The notes under the pieces are model-generated. The model worked only from the letters and a program-made list of their open reading frames with translations, was not told the DNA's origin and ran no database searches. From contig NZ_JAUSSR010000002.1 of NCBI RefSeq assembly GCF_030812475.1, positions 248,001 to 312,000 on the forward strand: a stretch of 64,000 nucleotides of DNA, written 5' to 3'. Shown one piece after another: positions 62,793-64,000 of the stretch (the first letter of the stretch is position 1; every line of letters starts with the position of its first letter). A program made the position numbers and the translations under genes. Origin of the DNA: Pseudomonas lini. Lineage in GTDB: Bacteria; Pseudomonadota; Gammaproteobacteria; Pseudomonadales; Pseudomonadaceae.

Positions 62793-63725
62793 TTACGTCG
62801 TGGCGTGGGAAAACATGGGGTTGCCCGAATGTTCCAAGTCCGCGATCAGGATGCTGCCGGTGGAAGAATCGATGATGTGCAGGGAACGATTACCAGGCCC
62901 GCCAAATGCGAGGTTGGTCACCGTTCGTCCTCCAGTGCATGCCTCTATTCGATACAACGGCACCGCATGCCGGTCAGTGACCCACACACAGCCATTCCCC
63001 GCATCGCAGATATAGAGATTGCCTTCGGTATCAAGCGCCATGCCGTCGGCCCCGCTGACACCTCCAGCCATGGTCAGGAATATGCCAACTTTGGTGGTGC
63101 TCCCATCCGTTTGAATGGGCAGGCGCCACACGGCATTGCCCCGGGTCATCGCCACCAACAAAGCTTTCTGATCGATATCCATCACGAGTCCATTCGGACT
63201 GGGGCCGTTGTCTATCAAGCAAGTCAGTTGCTGTGTATCCAGATCGTAGCGAAACACCCTACCGCTGGGATCGTGCTGCCCGGTCTGGCCTTGGTCGGTG
63301 AAATAAAGCAAACCCAAGTCATCAAAGAACAGGTCGTTAACACCTTTGAAGCCTTCACTACGATGGTGAGTAAGGAAGGGCGTGATTTTGTTATCAACTG
63401 GATTTAACAGAAGAATGCCGTGCTTGTAATCGGCAATGAAAATGCGACCGTCTTGGTGAATTTTCAGGCCATTAGGCCAACCGTCATACTCCACAACTAG
63501 CTGCCAATCACCCGAAGGTGTAACGCGAAAAATTCGCCCATAGGGGATGTCAGTCACGTAGAGGTTGCCTTCGAGATCGAAGGACGGCCCTTCCAAAAAG
63601 CTCTTGACCCGCTGTCCAGGTTTGTTCGCCCTAACCCAATCGGAGTCACCGTCACGCCAGAACCCTTCAGGTAATTGGCTGAATAGCCGTGTCGGCAGCA
63701 CGCGAGGAGGGGCGTAAAAACTCAT
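62793..63725 (-). CDS. SMP-30/gluconolactonase-family lactonase
   Basis: This 310-residue six-bladed beta-propeller has the metal-site patterns FLEGPSFDLEGNLYVTDIPY, KGVNDLFFDDLGLLYFTDQG and SPNGLVMDIDQ, as in SMP-30/gluconolactonase/Drp35 proteins that hydrolyse sugar or aromatic-derived lactones with Ca or Zn. There is no signal peptide. It is the first gene of an apparent two-gene operon with the CitMHS transporter. Upstream lies a cluster of GTTCT/AGAAC palindromes, so it is probably tightly regulated. Confidence 0.85.
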   Translation of the reverse strand: MSFYAPPRVLPTRLFSQLPEGFWRDGDSDWVRANKPGQRVKSFLEGPSFDLEGNLYVTDIPYGRIFRVTPSGDWQLVVEYDGWPNGLKIHQDGRIFIADYKHGILLLNPVDNKITPFLTHHRSEGFKGVNDLFFDDLGLLYFTDQGQTGQHDPSGRVFRYDLDTQQLTCLIDNGPSPNGLVMDIDQKALLVAMTRGNAVWRLPIQTDGSTTKVGIFLTMAGGVSGADGMALDTEGNLYICDAGNGCVWVTDRHAVPLYRIEACTGGRTVTNLAFGGPGNRSLHIIDSSTGSILIADLEHSGNPMFSHATT

Positions 63726-63787
63726 GGCAGTCTCCGGTGTAAACAGACGTGGCGGCTGTTTAGCCTGGCCAAGTCTTTTTTTGTTGT

Positions 63788-63824
63788 GTTCTATCTGGCA
63801 GAACGTGATTCTTTCGGCTAGAAC
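63788..63824. promoter_or_regulatory. Two tandem GTTCT-N7-AGAAC operators
   Basis: GTTCTATCTGGCAGAAC at 63788-63804 is a 5-bp perfect inverted repeat with a 7-bp spacer. ATTCTTTCGGCTAGAAC at 63808-63824 is nearly the same. They begin 20 bp apart, two helical turns, suggesting cooperative dimers on one DNA face. They lie 60-100 bp upstream of the SMP-30 gene. Confidence 0.55.
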
Positions 63825-63962
63825 AACTTTCAGGCCGTATGCTTCCTTCTGTCAAGCCTGTTTTTTTGAATGACTTTCCCGTAAGCGTTCTCTCGTGAAC
63901 GTATTTTGCCGTTGATCACGAATTTGTTGACAGCCCTGGCTACGCATCGCAGTATTTTAAAT

Positions 63963-63987
63963 AGAACACTGTTCTGACAGACAGAAC
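63963..63987. promoter_or_regulatory. Third GTTCT-type operator cluster
   Basis: AGAAC-act-GTTCT (63963-63975) and GTTCTGACAGACAGAAC (63971-63987) overlap, giving the same GTTCT-N7-AGAAC pattern as upstream of the SMP-30 gene. It probably belongs to a divergent gene, perhaps the regulator, beyond the right edge of the window. Confidence 0.5.
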
Positions 63988-64000
63988 GAGAACGCTTTTT

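Overview
The window looks like a chromosomal accessory region of a fluorescent-group Pseudomonas. Support comes from two OprD-type porins, many LysR/ArsR/IclR regulators, an AcoR-type sigma-54 activator, a DUF6124 gene, and REP elements of the type common in that group (GGGAGC...GCTTGC). Naming a species would be a guess. No rRNA, tRNA or CRISPR array was recognised. The region is a patchwork: intact catabolic and redox operons separated by many gene fragments (IS66, IS1182, a tyrosine-recombinase remnant, and fragments of LLM, old-yellow-enzyme, ADH, LysR, outer-membrane-factor and PQQ-dehydrogenase genes).

Layout. 1-1.8 kb: IS66 debris, then an ATPase-HNH gene that looks like a collapsed defence pair. 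1.9-5.8 kb: a flavin monooxygenase divergent from its likely AcoR-type activator, with a good sigma-54 promoter between them. 6.1-8.3 kb: a solo AbrB/MazE-type antitoxin, gene fragments and an LLM flavin oxidoreductase. 8.8-17.1 kb: an OprD porin, then an electrophile/ene-reduction block (two quinone-reductase-like ADHs, an ABM protein, XenA, a NemA-like ene-reductase) with ArsR and LysR regulators and recognisable operators. 17.7-19.8 kb: a CmcJ/NvfI-type oxygenase and an AT-rich ltrA gene. 20.3-26.3 kb: a stress island with redoxin, DsbA-like protein, ClpK and PsiE, ending in a recombinase remnant. 26.7-32.7 kb: acetate-type symporter (actP-yjcH) and gcl-hyi-glxR for glyoxylate assimilation.

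33-40.8 kb: an MFS transporter and two SDR dehydrogenases on the minus strand, divergent from a cyclase-family hydrolase, a CobW-type metallochaperone GTPase and an amidase, closed by an IclR regulator. I could not match this set to a known pathway, and it is the best candidate for an undescribed catabolic system. 41.5-43.7 kb: an ene-reductase with a divergent LysR. 43.7-46.2 kb: IS1182 remnant, REPs, a DUF6124 gene behind a strongly structured leader, and two fragments. 46.3-52.4 kb: exported cupin plus carboxymuconolactone-decarboxylase-like lipoprotein, a LysR, and a PaoABC-like periplasmic aldehyde oxidoreductase.

52.7-61 kb: OprD porin, AraC regulator, AAHS-type aromatic-acid transporter, a frameshifted amidase, an HD-domain (cyanamide-hydratase-like) protein, LysR and RidA. 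61.1-64 kb: truncated LysR, a CitMHS transporter and an SMP-30 lactonase-like protein, preceded by a cluster of GTTCT-N7-AGAAC operators that suggests a regulator just beyond the window. Overall the genes suggest uptake (OprD, MFS, symporters) and oxidation or hydrolysis of small aromatic, amide and aldehyde compounds, with ene-reductases and thiol proteins handling reactive by-products.
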